From: an uncultured Prevotella sp.
Lineage (GTDB): Bacteria; Bacteroidota; Bacteroidia; Bacteroidales; Bacteroidaceae
Direction: 5' to 3'
NCBI GenBank assembly: GCA_900550035.1
Contig: URQS01000025.1
Span: forward strand, 1 to 45,101
Length of the DNA stretch: 45,101 nt
Part shown: one piece after another, positions 14,947-22,478 of the stretch
Numbering within the stretch: the first letter of the stretch is position 1
Layout of the letters: each line of letters opens with the position of its first letter
Translations under genes and position numbers: made by a program
Notes under the pieces: generated by a model
What the model was told of the DNA's origin: nothing
Seen by the model: only the letters and a program-made list of their open reading frames with translations
The model's database searches: none

Positions 14947-16296
14947 TTAGATAGCGTCCTGCAAGTTAATCCAAGTACCGGCTTTGTTAATCTCCTCGTC
15001 GAGAGCAGATACTGCGTCGATGCAATCCTTAACGCGCTGTGCACCCGGCTCCTCAACAAACGATTTGCCGCTGTTCTTGGCTGTTTCAAGAGCCTGGATG
15101 GCAGCATTGAGGGCATTGACAAGGTTATCATAGCCTGAGTAGTTCATCTTCTTCAGAAGGCTCAACATAGAATTCTCTACAGGTGTTGTGGCTTTGATGT
15201 CGCGTGTGCCATAGAGAGAGTTCTTGATTGAATAGATGTTGTCCTGATAGTCGATGAACGAACGGTGGCTGTAGGGTGACTCGATATAGTCGATAGACTC
15301 CTTCTCGCCATCCTCTGTTGTGCCACCTTTACCGGTAGCAACACGATAAGCCTGACCCAACTTCTGGTCGGCTACCTCAGCACAGATGTTTGAGCAACCG
15401 CCTACGAAGATCTGATTCATAGTGCCCTGCCATGAGGTATAGCCTGTTGTAGACGACGGAGAAAGCAAGTTCTGACCAAAGCACATTGTGCCGTTTGATG
15501 CAAGACCGTTGTAGCGGAGTGTGCTGAACACGTAGCTACCCTCACCGCTGAGGATTGCCTTTGTCTCGTTGCTTGCTGCGCTACCCATCCATGTGAACTC
15601 AAGAAGAGCTGTGATGTTGCGAACGTCAGCAGCCACGGCCTGAAGGAAGGCAAGCTCGTCTATACCCCTTACTGATGTCACGCCCTCGTCGGTATCATTA
15701 GCCTTGAGAGCCTCAACAGTACGATGTGCACCATTGCGGAAGAGCACGAACTCCATACCATGGAAACCAAGTACCGACTGGAACTCTGTGTTGTGCTCAG
15801 AAACAAACTTGGCAGGGTTCTCGCTCTTGAAACCTGCGATAAGGGTCTCGTTCTTGAGCGCCTTCTCAAGCTCGTCACGGTCGAGTGGCCATGAGTCGAT
15901 ATGTGGGTCAAGCTGGTTGTCTGTTGCCGAACCGAAGAGGAATGCCTCGCTGCGCTCCCACTCACGACGTGTGTCCTTGAATGCTTCACATGCTGCATTA
16001 ATCTGCTCCTGTGTCATAGTGCCAGCCTCGGCAGCCTTGTATAGAGTCTGTGCAGCGCTGTATAGAGTGCGTGCGTTGGCTGCGAGAGCCTGGTATGTGG
16101 GGTAGACAACGTTCTGCACGTAGTTCTTTGCAACCTTCTGCATCTCCTTATCGGAGTTGCTCACTGATGTTGTGGCTTGACCTACCTCGGGAAGGTTGAA
16201 TTCTTCATCGCCACCATTGTCGCTGCTACAAGCTGTAAATCCGATTGTCATGGCTCCAAGCAGGAACGCCATCACGAAATTCTGAATCTTTTTCAT
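14947..16296 (-). CDS. Imelysin family (peptidase M75) lipoprotein
   Basis: The 449-residue lipoprotein has lipobox IGFTACSSD (Cys about 23). The imelysin hallmark GxHxxE is present as GFHGME near residue 180, within a long all-helical domain typical of IrpA, EfeO and ICMP. Such proteins bind or handle iron at the outer membrane or periplasm; proteolytic activity is doubtful for most. The gene lies between an outer-membrane porin (174 bases upstream, on its 5' side) and the di-heme oxidase (90 bases downstream), so the three probably form one iron or metal uptake operon. Confidence 0.9.
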   Translation of the reverse strand: MKKIQNFVMAFLLGAMTIGFTACSSDNGGDEEFNLPEVGQATTSVSNSDKEMQKVAKNYVQNVVYPTYQALAANARTLYSAAQTLYKAAEAGTMTQEQINAACEAFKDTRREWERSEAFLFGSATDNQLDPHIDSWPLDRDELEKALKNETLIAGFKSENPAKFVSEHNTEFQSVLGFHGMEFVLFRNGAHRTVEALKANDTDEGVTSVRGIDELAFLQAVAADVRNITALLEFTWMGSAASNETKAILSGEGSYVFSTLRYNGLASNGTMCFGQNLLSPSSTTGYTSWQGTMNQIFVGGCSNICAEVADQKLGQAYRVATGKGGTTEDGEKESIDYIESPYSHRSFIDYQDNIYSIKNSLYGTRDIKATTPVENSMLSLLKKMNYSGYDNLVNALNAAIQALETAKNSGKSFVEEPGAQRVKDCIDAVSALDEEINKAGTWINLQDAI

Positions 16297-16379
16297 CGTT
16301 TTTTACTATTATATTATTTGATTGGTTTATTTGTTTTCGTCCGTAATAGAATATCTTTTGCGGATGTGTGTCAATTGAT

Positions 16380-16445
16380 GCGGGCCCTCGTTTCATACGG
16401 TGCGAGCCTTCGTATCGTTTGGCGCGAGCCCTCGTATCAATTGTC
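16380..16445 (-). repeat. Three 22-bp tandem repeats between porin and imelysin genes
   Basis: Units at 16380-16401, 16402-16423 and 16424-16445 share GCG.GCC.TCGT.TC. They are GC-rich against an AT-rich leader and fill the gap between the porin stop and the imelysin start. On the mRNA they could bind a protein or small RNA, or adjust expression of the downstream genes. Confidence 0.75.
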
Positions 16446-16470
16446 ATGTGTCGCCCGGAGGACTTGTCTG

Positions 16471-17766
16471 TTATAGAAATTGTCCTTGATAAGCCACGCC
16501 GATGTTAATAGCAGGCTCGTCGTTGTATTGCGATTTGAACTTGCGGTAGCTGTATTCAGCCTTTACACAAATCTGTGGTAACGGAAAATAGTTGATGCCA
16601 CCGGCGAAAATCTTCTTGCTCGTATATTCTTTTGAACTGCCAATGCATGAGTTGTAATATTCAAAATGTCCGAATACATATAGTTTCTGTCTGTCGGCAC
16701 GCAGTTTGGCAATCTGTGAGAAGATGTCGTAGCCAATCTCAATGCTTGTGGCTATTGCATGTGAGCCAAATACCTGATTGCTCTCGTATGGCTTCACGTA
16801 CTGTGTGCCAGGCTTGCGTATTGCGCTTATGGTTTTAGCATCGCTCACATATCCATAGTCGGCATTGCCACGTGCCACCCAATTGTGGGCATTGTAGGTG
16901 AAGTCGACGGCTCCCAGATAGATGTTGCCTTTTATGTTCTTGTTGTTGCCTGTCTCCATATCGTGAGGTACGGCGTTGTGCATAGACTGTCCGTAGTAGC
17001 CGCTAATGCCAAGTCGTAAGCCTGGTATGGTATAGTTGTCGATACGTGCCGAGAAGCCGTACTTGTTGGCTGTCTCAAACTCAAACGGCTTGGTTGTACC
17101 CGGCTTTATCCACTGGTCGCGTGAGAACTGCCATGCATCCAAACCTGCTACCATCTGTGCTTCGTAGCGGAAGTCGCCTATATGGCCCCACAACGACACA
17201 CCGGTCTGATGCCATGTACATGGCAGGATTGTGTTCTCGCCCTCAGGACGGTAGACTGTGAAGAAGTTGAGCGGTTCGTGATAGGCGTTGGTCAGTCCGA
17301 ACGGCACTACAATATGTCCGGCACGAATGTTCAGAAAACGTCCGAACGACTTCTGAATCCAGAACTGCTCAAGTTCAACCTCACCACCACGCTCCTGCTC
17401 CTGCTCAAATTCAATAGCCTCTTCTGCCTCATATTCTATAGCCGAACCAGTGCCGCCATGCTCAAATTCAATCTCAGTTCCGAGTGTCCAACCCTTGCCG
17501 AAGTTGTAGCCAAGATATATAACGGCGTGAGGTATATCAAAACGTCCGTGGCTTGGATCGTTCTTTCTACTGCTTGCCGAACTGTATCGGTTGCCCGAGT
17601 CGCTGTAGAAGTTACGACTGTAGGCAGCTTCGCCGTATCCGCCAATACTGAGGCGGTTGCCTTTTACGTGCTGCATAACGCTGTCGGCTGCTACTGTCTG
17701 TGCCTGAATGGCAAGCGGAGCACACATTGCAGCAGCGCAAGCCATGGTAACGATAGTCATCTTCAT
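16471..17766 (-). CDS. Outer-membrane porin with Glu-rich insertion
   Basis: The signal peptide (MKMTIVTMACAAAMCAPLAI...QA) is followed by a beta-barrel sequence of alternating strands. There are porin motifs such as LSIGGYGEAAYSRNFY, FDIPHAVIYLGYNFGKGWTL and IRAGHIVVPFGLTNAYHEP, as in OprO/OprP-like or other Bacteroidetes porins. It ends in a strand closing AYQGQFL. Residues about 98-134 hold a very Glu-rich loop (SAIEYEAEEAIEFEQEQERG). Being first in the run with imelysin and a di-heme oxidase, it may be the outer-membrane entry for the metal the system handles. The -7 element TACCTTTG is 35 bases upstream. Confidence 0.82.
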   Translation of the reverse strand: MKMTIVTMACAAAMCAPLAIQAQTVAADSVMQHVKGNRLSIGGYGEAAYSRNFYSDSGNRYSSASSRKNDPSHGRFDIPHAVIYLGYNFGKGWTLGTEIEFEHGGTGSAIEYEAEEAIEFEQEQERGGEVELEQFWIQKSFGRFLNIRAGHIVVPFGLTNAYHEPLNFFTVYRPEGENTILPCTWHQTGVSLWGHIGDFRYEAQMVAGLDAWQFSRDQWIKPGTTKPFEFETANKYGFSARIDNYTIPGLRLGISGYYGQSMHNAVPHDMETGNNKNIKGNIYLGAVDFTYNAHNWVARGNADYGYVSDAKTISAIRKPGTQYVKPYESNQVFGSHAIATSIEIGYDIFSQIAKLRADRQKLYVFGHFEYYNSCIGSSKEYTSKKIFAGGINYFPLPQICVKAEYSYRKFKSQYNDEPAINIGVAYQGQFL

Positions 17767-17800
17767 AATCCCTTTGTATTTTAATGTTTTTTTGCGATTG

Positions 17801-17832
17801 CAAAGGTATTATGAATAAAAAAGGTGAGCAAT
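17801..17832 (-). promoter_or_regulatory. Promoter of porin-imelysin-DHOR operon
   Basis: On the minus strand TACCTTTG (complement of 17801-17808) is preceded about 20 bases upstream by ATTG (17829-17832). The leader to the porin ATG is about 28 bases. Confidence 0.6.
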
Positions 17833-17878
17833 ACCTAAATTTTGGTAAATAAAAAAATCAAAATACCTACATATAGTG

Positions 17879-17910
17879 ATTGTCTGTTTCGTTGTTTTTT
17901 TGTTATTTTG
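17879..17910 (+). promoter_or_regulatory. Promoter of the RIC-LuxR regulator gene
   Basis: ATTG at 17879-17882 and TTATTTTG at 17903-17910, 20 bases apart, resemble the Bacteroidetes -33/-7 pair (second base of the -7 element deviates). Transcription would start near 17917, leaving a leader of about 95 bases. It diverges from the porin operon promoter about 70 bases away. Confidence 0.45.
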
Positions 17911-18010
17911 CACATGTTATATAATATAATGTATAGCATGGCTGTTTTACAATAATCGTACAGCCATAAATTTTAGGTAAAAAAGATACACAGGTAATAA
18001 TCAGACGAAC

Positions 18011-18967
18011 ATGAAGCAACAGAAAATGTATGAGCCCGAGGACAAGATGATTTCTCTTATCAGGGACAACTACAACCTACTGCAGAGTCTTGGCAGCTTC
18101 GGCATAAGCCTTGGTTTTGGCGACAAGACAGTAAGTCAGGTGTGCGAGGAACAGCATGTAGACACATATACATTCCTTGCGGTGGTGAACTTTACAATTA
18201 ATGGTTACCGCGATTTTGATGATGCATCGCGATTGTCGATGCCCACGCTGTTGCAGTATCTTAAGGCGAGCCATGCCTATTATATCGACTTCCAGCTGCC
18301 GTTTATACGCAAGGAACTTGCCGAAGCGCTTGACGAGAACGACAATCTGGCACGTCTGATAATGAAGCTGTACGATGAATATGCACGCTCCATTACTACA
18401 CACATGCGTCACGAGGAGCGAGTGGTCTACCCTTATGTAGAGGCTCTGCTTGAAGGCAAGTCCATTGGCGACTTCGAGATAGACATGTACTCGAAGCATC
18501 ATAGCCAGGAGAGCAACAAGTTGCGCGAGCTAAAGAGCATCATTATCAAATATCTGCCCAGCGACGGATTGCACAACAATCAACTCTCTGCCACATTATA
18601 TGATATATATAATAATGAGGAATGGCTTGCATTGCATGCTCAGGTAGAGGAACAGATATTTATTCCTGCTGTGCGACGTCTTGAGCATAAGTCGAAACAG
18701 AGTGATGTGACGGCTAAAATTTCAGATATGATCAGTCGAAACCAAGAAGGCTCGGAGGCTCTTGGCGAACGAGAGAAGGATGTAATTGTAGCCTTGGTGC
18801 AAGGAATGACCAACAAGGAAATAGCCGACCATCTGTGTATATCGGTAAACACCGTCATCACACATCGACGTAACATTGCGCGTAAGTTGCAGATACACAG
18901 TCCGGCAGGATTGACCATTTATGCAATAGTTAATAACTTGGTTGATATCTCGTCAGTGAAGTTGTAA
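18011..18967 (+). CDS. RIC/YtfE-type hemerythrin di-iron domain fused to LuxR HTH
   Basis: The 318-residue protein combines two families. Residues about 20-65 resemble the ScdA/YtfE N-terminal domain. Residues about 80-230 form a hemerythrin-like bundle with H88, H131-x3-E135, H163/H164 and H209-x3-E213. This is the order of the six di-iron ligands known in RIC/YtfE (His84, His129, Glu133, His160, His204, Glu208). Residues about 250-312 are a LuxR/GerE helix-turn-helix (GEREKDVIVALVQGMTNKEI ... SVNTVITHRRNIARKL). A di-iron site on a DNA-binding protein suggests an O2, NO or redox switch. It has its own promoter and terminator and precedes nrdD by 262 bases. The target genes are inferred from position. 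Confidence 0.85.
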   Translation: MKQQKMYEPEDKMISLIRDNYNLLQSLGSFGISLGFGDKTVSQVCEEQHVDTYTFLAVVNFTINGYRDFDDASRLSMPTLLQYLKASHAYYIDFQLPFIRKELAEALDENDNLARLIMKLYDEYARSITTHMRHEERVVYPYVEALLEGKSIGDFEIDMYSKHHSQESNKLRELKSIIIKYLPSDGLHNNQLSATLYDIYNNEEWLALHAQVEEQIFIPAVRRLEHKSKQSDVTAKISDMISRNQEGSEALGEREKDVIVALVQGMTNKEIADHLCISVNTVITHRRNIARKLQIHSPAGLTIYAIVNNLVDISSVKL

Positions 18968-18995
18968 AATCGTGGGAAAATTAACAAGATTTAAG

Positions 18996-19019
18996 GCGGA
19001 AAATTTTTCCGCTTTTTTT
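18996..19019 (+). terminator. Terminator of the RIC-LuxR gene
   Basis: GCGGAAAA paired with TTTTCCGC followed by T7 forms a compact intrinsic terminator about 30 bases after the stop codon. It separates the regulator transcript from nrdD. Confidence 0.8.
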
Positions 19020-19053
19020 GTTGTTTGTGTATATAGGTATCGTTTTTTTGTAG

Positions 19054-19061
19054 TATCTTTG
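19054..19061 (+). promoter_or_regulatory. -7 element of the nrdD promoter
   Basis: TATCTTTG fits the TAnnTTTG consensus. The -33 element is not clear, which would suit a promoter needing an activator. The predicted mRNA has a long leader of about 160 bases before ATG 19230. Confidence 0.5.
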
Positions 19062-19140
19062 CAGTCGTTTCCAAGACATCAAACGAATAACTTTTGTATT
19101 TCAAATTAAAAGGAAGTTTTCTAAAACGGATAACTTTTTG

Positions 19141-19159
19141 CTTTTGAAAATTTCAAAAG
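19141..19159 (+). promoter_or_regulatory. Perfect 9-1-9 inverted repeat in the nrdD leader
   Basis: CTTTTGAAA-A-TTTCAAAAG is a perfect palindrome with a single central base, 70 bases before the nrdD start and about 75 bases after the predicted transcription start. It extends with partial pairing (CTTTTT ... AAAAAG) on both sides. It could be a protein operator or an RNA hairpin near the ribosome landing site. It does not match the NrdR box I know. Confidence 0.5.
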
Positions 19160-19229
19160 TTTTCCAAAAAGGTAAACATTGGCAATCACTACGGCTTGAA
19201 AAATTTGACTTAAAAAACTAAATATAACA

Positions 19230-21335
19230 ATGAAGGATTTTATAATAACCAAGCGCGACGGATCGCAAGACCGTTTCTCTTTAGATAAAATAATGAACGC
19301 TATTATCAAGGCGTTCCAGTCGGTGGATGAACCTGTCGATTTGAGTGCTATCTCAAAGATACTCAGCCACTTAACTATTAGTGAGGGTATCACTGTTGAG
19401 GACATTCAGAATCAGGTGGAAGAGGCCCTTATGCGTGAAAATTATTATAAAGTAGCCAAGTCGTTCATGCTCTATCGCCAGCGTCATAATGAAGATCGCG
19501 AGACTCTTGAGAAGTTGAAATTCTTGACAGATTATTGCAAAGCTTCGAACGCTGCAACTGGATCAAAGTTTGACGCAAATGCAAACGTGGAGCATAAAAA
19601 CATTGCCACACTTATCGGCGAACTTCCTAAGTCGGGCTTCATTCGTCTGAACCGTCGCATGCTTATTGACCGTATCAAGATGATGTATGGAAAGGATCTC
19701 GCCAATGAGTATATCGACATGCTCACACACCACTTTATATATAAGAACGACGAGACATCATTGGCCAACTATTGTGCCTCAATAACGATGTATCCGTGGC
19801 TTGTAAATGGTACTGGTCCTATCGGTGGCAACTCGACAGCTCCTACTAATATCAAGTCGTTCTGCGGTGGATTCGTCAATATGGTGTTCATGGTATCGAG
19901 CATGCTGAGCGGTGCTTGTGCTACACCAGAGTTCTTGATGTACTTCAACTATTTCATTGGTAAGGAGTATGGTCTTGATTACTGGAAGGAGCCGGATCGT
20001 GTAGTTGACCTCTCACTCAAGCAGCGTACTGTCGATAAGGTGATAACCGACTGTTTCGAGCAGATTGTGTACTCAATCAATCAGCCAACCGGAGCACGCA
20101 ATTATCAGGCTGTGTTCTGGAATGTAGCATACTATGACCAGCCGTACTTCGAAAGCCTCTTCGGCGATTTCGTCTTCCCCGATGGGTCAAAGCCCGACTG
20201 GGCTGGACTTTCGTGGTTGCAGAAGCGTTTCATGAAGTGGTTTAACAAGGAGCGTACAAAGGCTGTGCTCACATTCCCGGTTGAGACAATGGCATTGCTC
20301 ACTAAGGATGGTGACGTAATAGATAAGGAGTGGGGCGACTTCACTGCTGAGATGTACTCTGAGGGACACTCGTTCTTTACATATATGAGCGACAATGCCG
20401 ACTCGCTGAGCTCATGCTGCCGCTTGCGCAATGAGATTCAAGACAACGGATTCAGTTACACTCTCGGTGCTGGTGGTGTATCTACTGGTTCGAAGAGCGT
20501 GCTCACCATCAACCTCAACCGCTGCATACAGTATGCTGTAAAGAACGGTCTCGACTATTCTGAATATCTCTCGAAGGTTATCGATCTTTGTCACAAGGTA
20601 CAGTTGGCATACAACGAGAACCTTAAGGATTTGCAGAAGCAGGGTATGTTGCCACTGTTTGATGCAGGATATATCAATATGGGTCGTCAGTATCTCACCA
20701 TCGGTGTGAACGGACTTGTTGAGGCTGCAGAGTTTATGGGACTTCAGATTAATGACAATCCCGACTATCTGCACTTCGTACAGAAGGTGTTGGGACTCGT
20801 GGAGAAGTACAACAAGCAGTATCGTTCGAAGGATGTTATGTTCAACTGCGAGATGATTCCTGCCGAGAATGTTGGCGTGAAGCATGCCAAGTGGGACCGC
20901 GAAGACGGTTATTTCGTACCGCGCGACTGCTACAACAGCTACTTCTATGTAGTTGAGGACGACTCGCTCAACATTGTTGACAAGTTCAAGTTGCACGGCG
21001 CTCCGTACATCGAGCACCTCACTGGTGGTTCGGCTTTGCACATGAACCTTGAGGAGCATCTCTCGCAGCCGCAGTATCGTCAGCTGCTGCGTATCGCTGC
21101 TAAGGAGGGATGCAACTACTTCACATTCAACATTCCGAACACAATCTGCAATGATTGCGGACATATCGACAAGCGATATCTTAAGGAATGTCCTGTTTGT
21201 CACAGCAAGAACATCGACTACATGACACGTATCATCGGCTATCTGAAGCGTGTGAGCAACTTCTCGCAGGCTCGCCAGGAAGAGGCAAAGCGTCGCTATT
21301 ATGCCGAGGTGGACAAGGAGTTGAGTGAGGCTTAA
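19230..21335 (+). CDS. nrdD: Anaerobic ribonucleoside-triphosphate reductase
   Basis: Class III ribonucleotide reductase makes dNTPs anaerobically using a glycyl radical and formate. The 701-residue protein has an N-terminal ATP-cone (MKDFIITKRDGSQDRFSLDK..., about 1-95) that sets the dATP/ATP switch and a large catalytic barrel. The C-terminal zinc site has four Cys (CNDCGHIDKRYLKECPVC), followed by the glycyl-radical loop TRIIGYLKR with the radical Gly near residue 670. Length and motif order match NrdD. The activase gene nrdG starts 46 bases downstream. The enzyme is inactivated by oxygen, matching the di-iron regulator encoded just upstream. Confidence 0.97.
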   Translation: MKDFIITKRDGSQDRFSLDKIMNAIIKAFQSVDEPVDLSAISKILSHLTISEGITVEDIQNQVEEALMRENYYKVAKSFMLYRQRHNEDRETLEKLKFLTDYCKASNAATGSKFDANANVEHKNIATLIGELPKSGFIRLNRRMLIDRIKMMYGKDLANEYIDMLTHHFIYKNDETSLANYCASITMYPWLVNGTGPIGGNSTAPTNIKSFCGGFVNMVFMVSSMLSGACATPEFLMYFNYFIGKEYGLDYWKEPDRVVDLSLKQRTVDKVITDCFEQIVYSINQPTGARNYQAVFWNVAYYDQPYFESLFGDFVFPDGSKPDWAGLSWLQKRFMKWFNKERTKAVLTFPVETMALLTKDGDVIDKEWGDFTAEMYSEGHSFFTYMSDNADSLSSCCRLRNEIQDNGFSYTLGAGGVSTGSKSVLTINLNRCIQYAVKNGLDYSEYLSKVIDLCHKVQLAYNENLKDLQKQGMLPLFDAGYINMGRQYLTIGVNGLVEAAEFMGLQINDNPDYLHFVQKVLGLVEKYNKQYRSKDVMFNCEMIPAENVGVKHAKWDREDGYFVPRDCYNSYFYVVEDDSLNIVDKFKLHGAPYIEHLTGGSALHMNLEEHLSQPQYRQLLRIAAKEGCNYFTFNIPNTICNDCGHIDKRYLKECPVCHSKNIDYMTRIIGYLKRVSNFSQARQEEAKRRYYAEVDKELSEA

Positions 21336-21381
21336 AATATAAAATAAATAAAAAACATCCCTTTAAATCAAAATATAGACA

Positions 21382-21849
21382 ATGCTGAATTATCTGAATA
21401 CAGGAATTGTTTTCCAGGAGATACCCGATGAGGTGACGTTATCTATTAATATCACTGGGTGTCCGTGCCGCTGCCCCGGGTGTCACAGTCAATATCTGTG
21501 GGAGAACATAGGCCAACCGCTTACGCCTATGGTTCTCGACCAGTTTATGAAGCAGTATGGTGGTGAGATAACTTGCATCTGCTTCATGGGCGGCGATGCC
21601 GACCCTAAGTACGTAAGCCAGCTTGCTCAGTATCTGCATCGGGAACATGAGAATCTGAAGGTGGCGTGGTATAGCGGTCGCCAGCAGTTTCCGAAGAACA
21701 TACGCAAGCGCGACTTCGACTACATAAAGCTTGGTCCGTACATAGAGCATCTTGGTTGTCTGAAGGATCGCACCACCAATCAGCGTCTATACAAGCGTGC
21801 TGTGGGCGATGATTTCACTGATATTACATCACGTTTTTGGAAGAAATAA
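21382..21849 (+). CDS. nrdG: Anaerobic ribonucleotide reductase activase
   Basis: NrdG is the radical-SAM enzyme that installs the glycyl radical on NrdD. The 155-residue protein carries the cluster motif C-x3-C-x2-C within ITGCPCRCPGCHSQYLWE near residue 30 and a glycine-rich SAM-binding segment (CICFMGGDADPKYV). Its size matches the family. The stop TAA at 21847-21849 shares its last base with the ATG of the following regulator (TAATG), a typical sign of translational coupling. Confidence 0.95.
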   Translation: MLNYLNTGIVFQEIPDEVTLSINITGCPCRCPGCHSQYLWENIGQPLTPMVLDQFMKQYGGEITCICFMGGDADPKYVSQLAQYLHREHENLKVAWYSGRQQFPKNIRKRDFDYIKLGPYIEHLGCLKDRTTNQRLYKRAVGDDFTDITSRFWKK

Positions 21850-22478
21850 TGACTGACGAAATCCGTAAAAAGCCAAGTATAGCAATCGTCGACCCCAACA
21901 CACTCGCTGTGTTGGGGTTGACTCATTTATTGCAGTCGGTAATGCCTGTGATTGAAATCGACGCGTACGCATCGTTTGCCGAACTTGAGGCAAACCATCC
22001 CGAACGCTATTTTCATTACTTTGCCGATATGCGCATTGTGCTTGCCCACATGGCTTTCTTTCAGACGATGCGCCATAAGACCATCGTTCTTGCAAACTCT
22101 GCTGTCGATGAAGCGTCGGCTCTCGGTTCGTTCCATACAATCTGTACCAATCAGCCCGAGAAGCAATTGCTTCGCTCCATCCTGATGCTCGAACAGCATG
22201 CCCATGCCAATGGACGTAATCTGCCGCCAGTGGCACATGTTCATAATGAGAACACTACGTTGTTGTCGTCGCGCGAGATAGAAGTTTTGTCGCTTGTGGT
22301 GAAGGGGTATATAAACAAAGAAATCGCCGACCTACTCAATTTGAGTCTGTCGACGATTGTGTCGCATCGTAAGAACCTTATGTCGAAGCTTGGCCTTCGC
22401 AGTGTTTCGGCTCTTACGATTTATGCCGTTATGCACGGATATGTTGATGTGAATGACATCAGAACGCTTTCTCTATAA
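21849..22478 (+). CDS. LuxR-family regulator with degenerate receiver domain
   Basis: Start ATG 21849 is chosen because it overlaps the nrdG stop as TAATG; a TTG at 21837 would add four residues. The 209-residue protein has a receiver-like N-terminal half (SIAIVDPNTLAVLGLTHLLQ) that lacks the usual paired acidic residues and the DxxMP phosphorylation strand, so it is probably not phosphorylated in the normal way. The C-terminal LuxR helix-turn-helix (SSREIEVLSLVVKGYINKEI ... LSTIVSHRKNLMSKLG, then SALTIYAVMHGYVDV) closely resembles that of the RIC-LuxR protein on the other side of nrdDG. Co-translation with NrdG suggests a role tied to anaerobic dNTP supply. Its last 20 bases overlap the opposing helicase gene. 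Confidence 0.8.
   Translation: MTDEIRKKPSIAIVDPNTLAVLGLTHLLQSVMPVIEIDAYASFAELEANHPERYFHYFADMRIVLAHMAFFQTMRHKTIVLANSAVDEASALGSFHTICTNQPEKQLLRSILMLEQHAHANGRNLPPVAHVHNENTTLLSSREIEVLSLVVKGYINKEIADLLNLSLSTIVSHRKNLMSKLGLRSVSALTIYAVMHGYVDVNDIRTLSL

Noticed and set aside
16380..16445. CRISPR array
   Set aside because: Three contiguous 22-base units without spacers.
19141..19159. NrdR box
   Set aside because: The palindrome lacks the paired 16-base arrangement of NrdR sites, so it is reported only as an unassigned inverted repeat.
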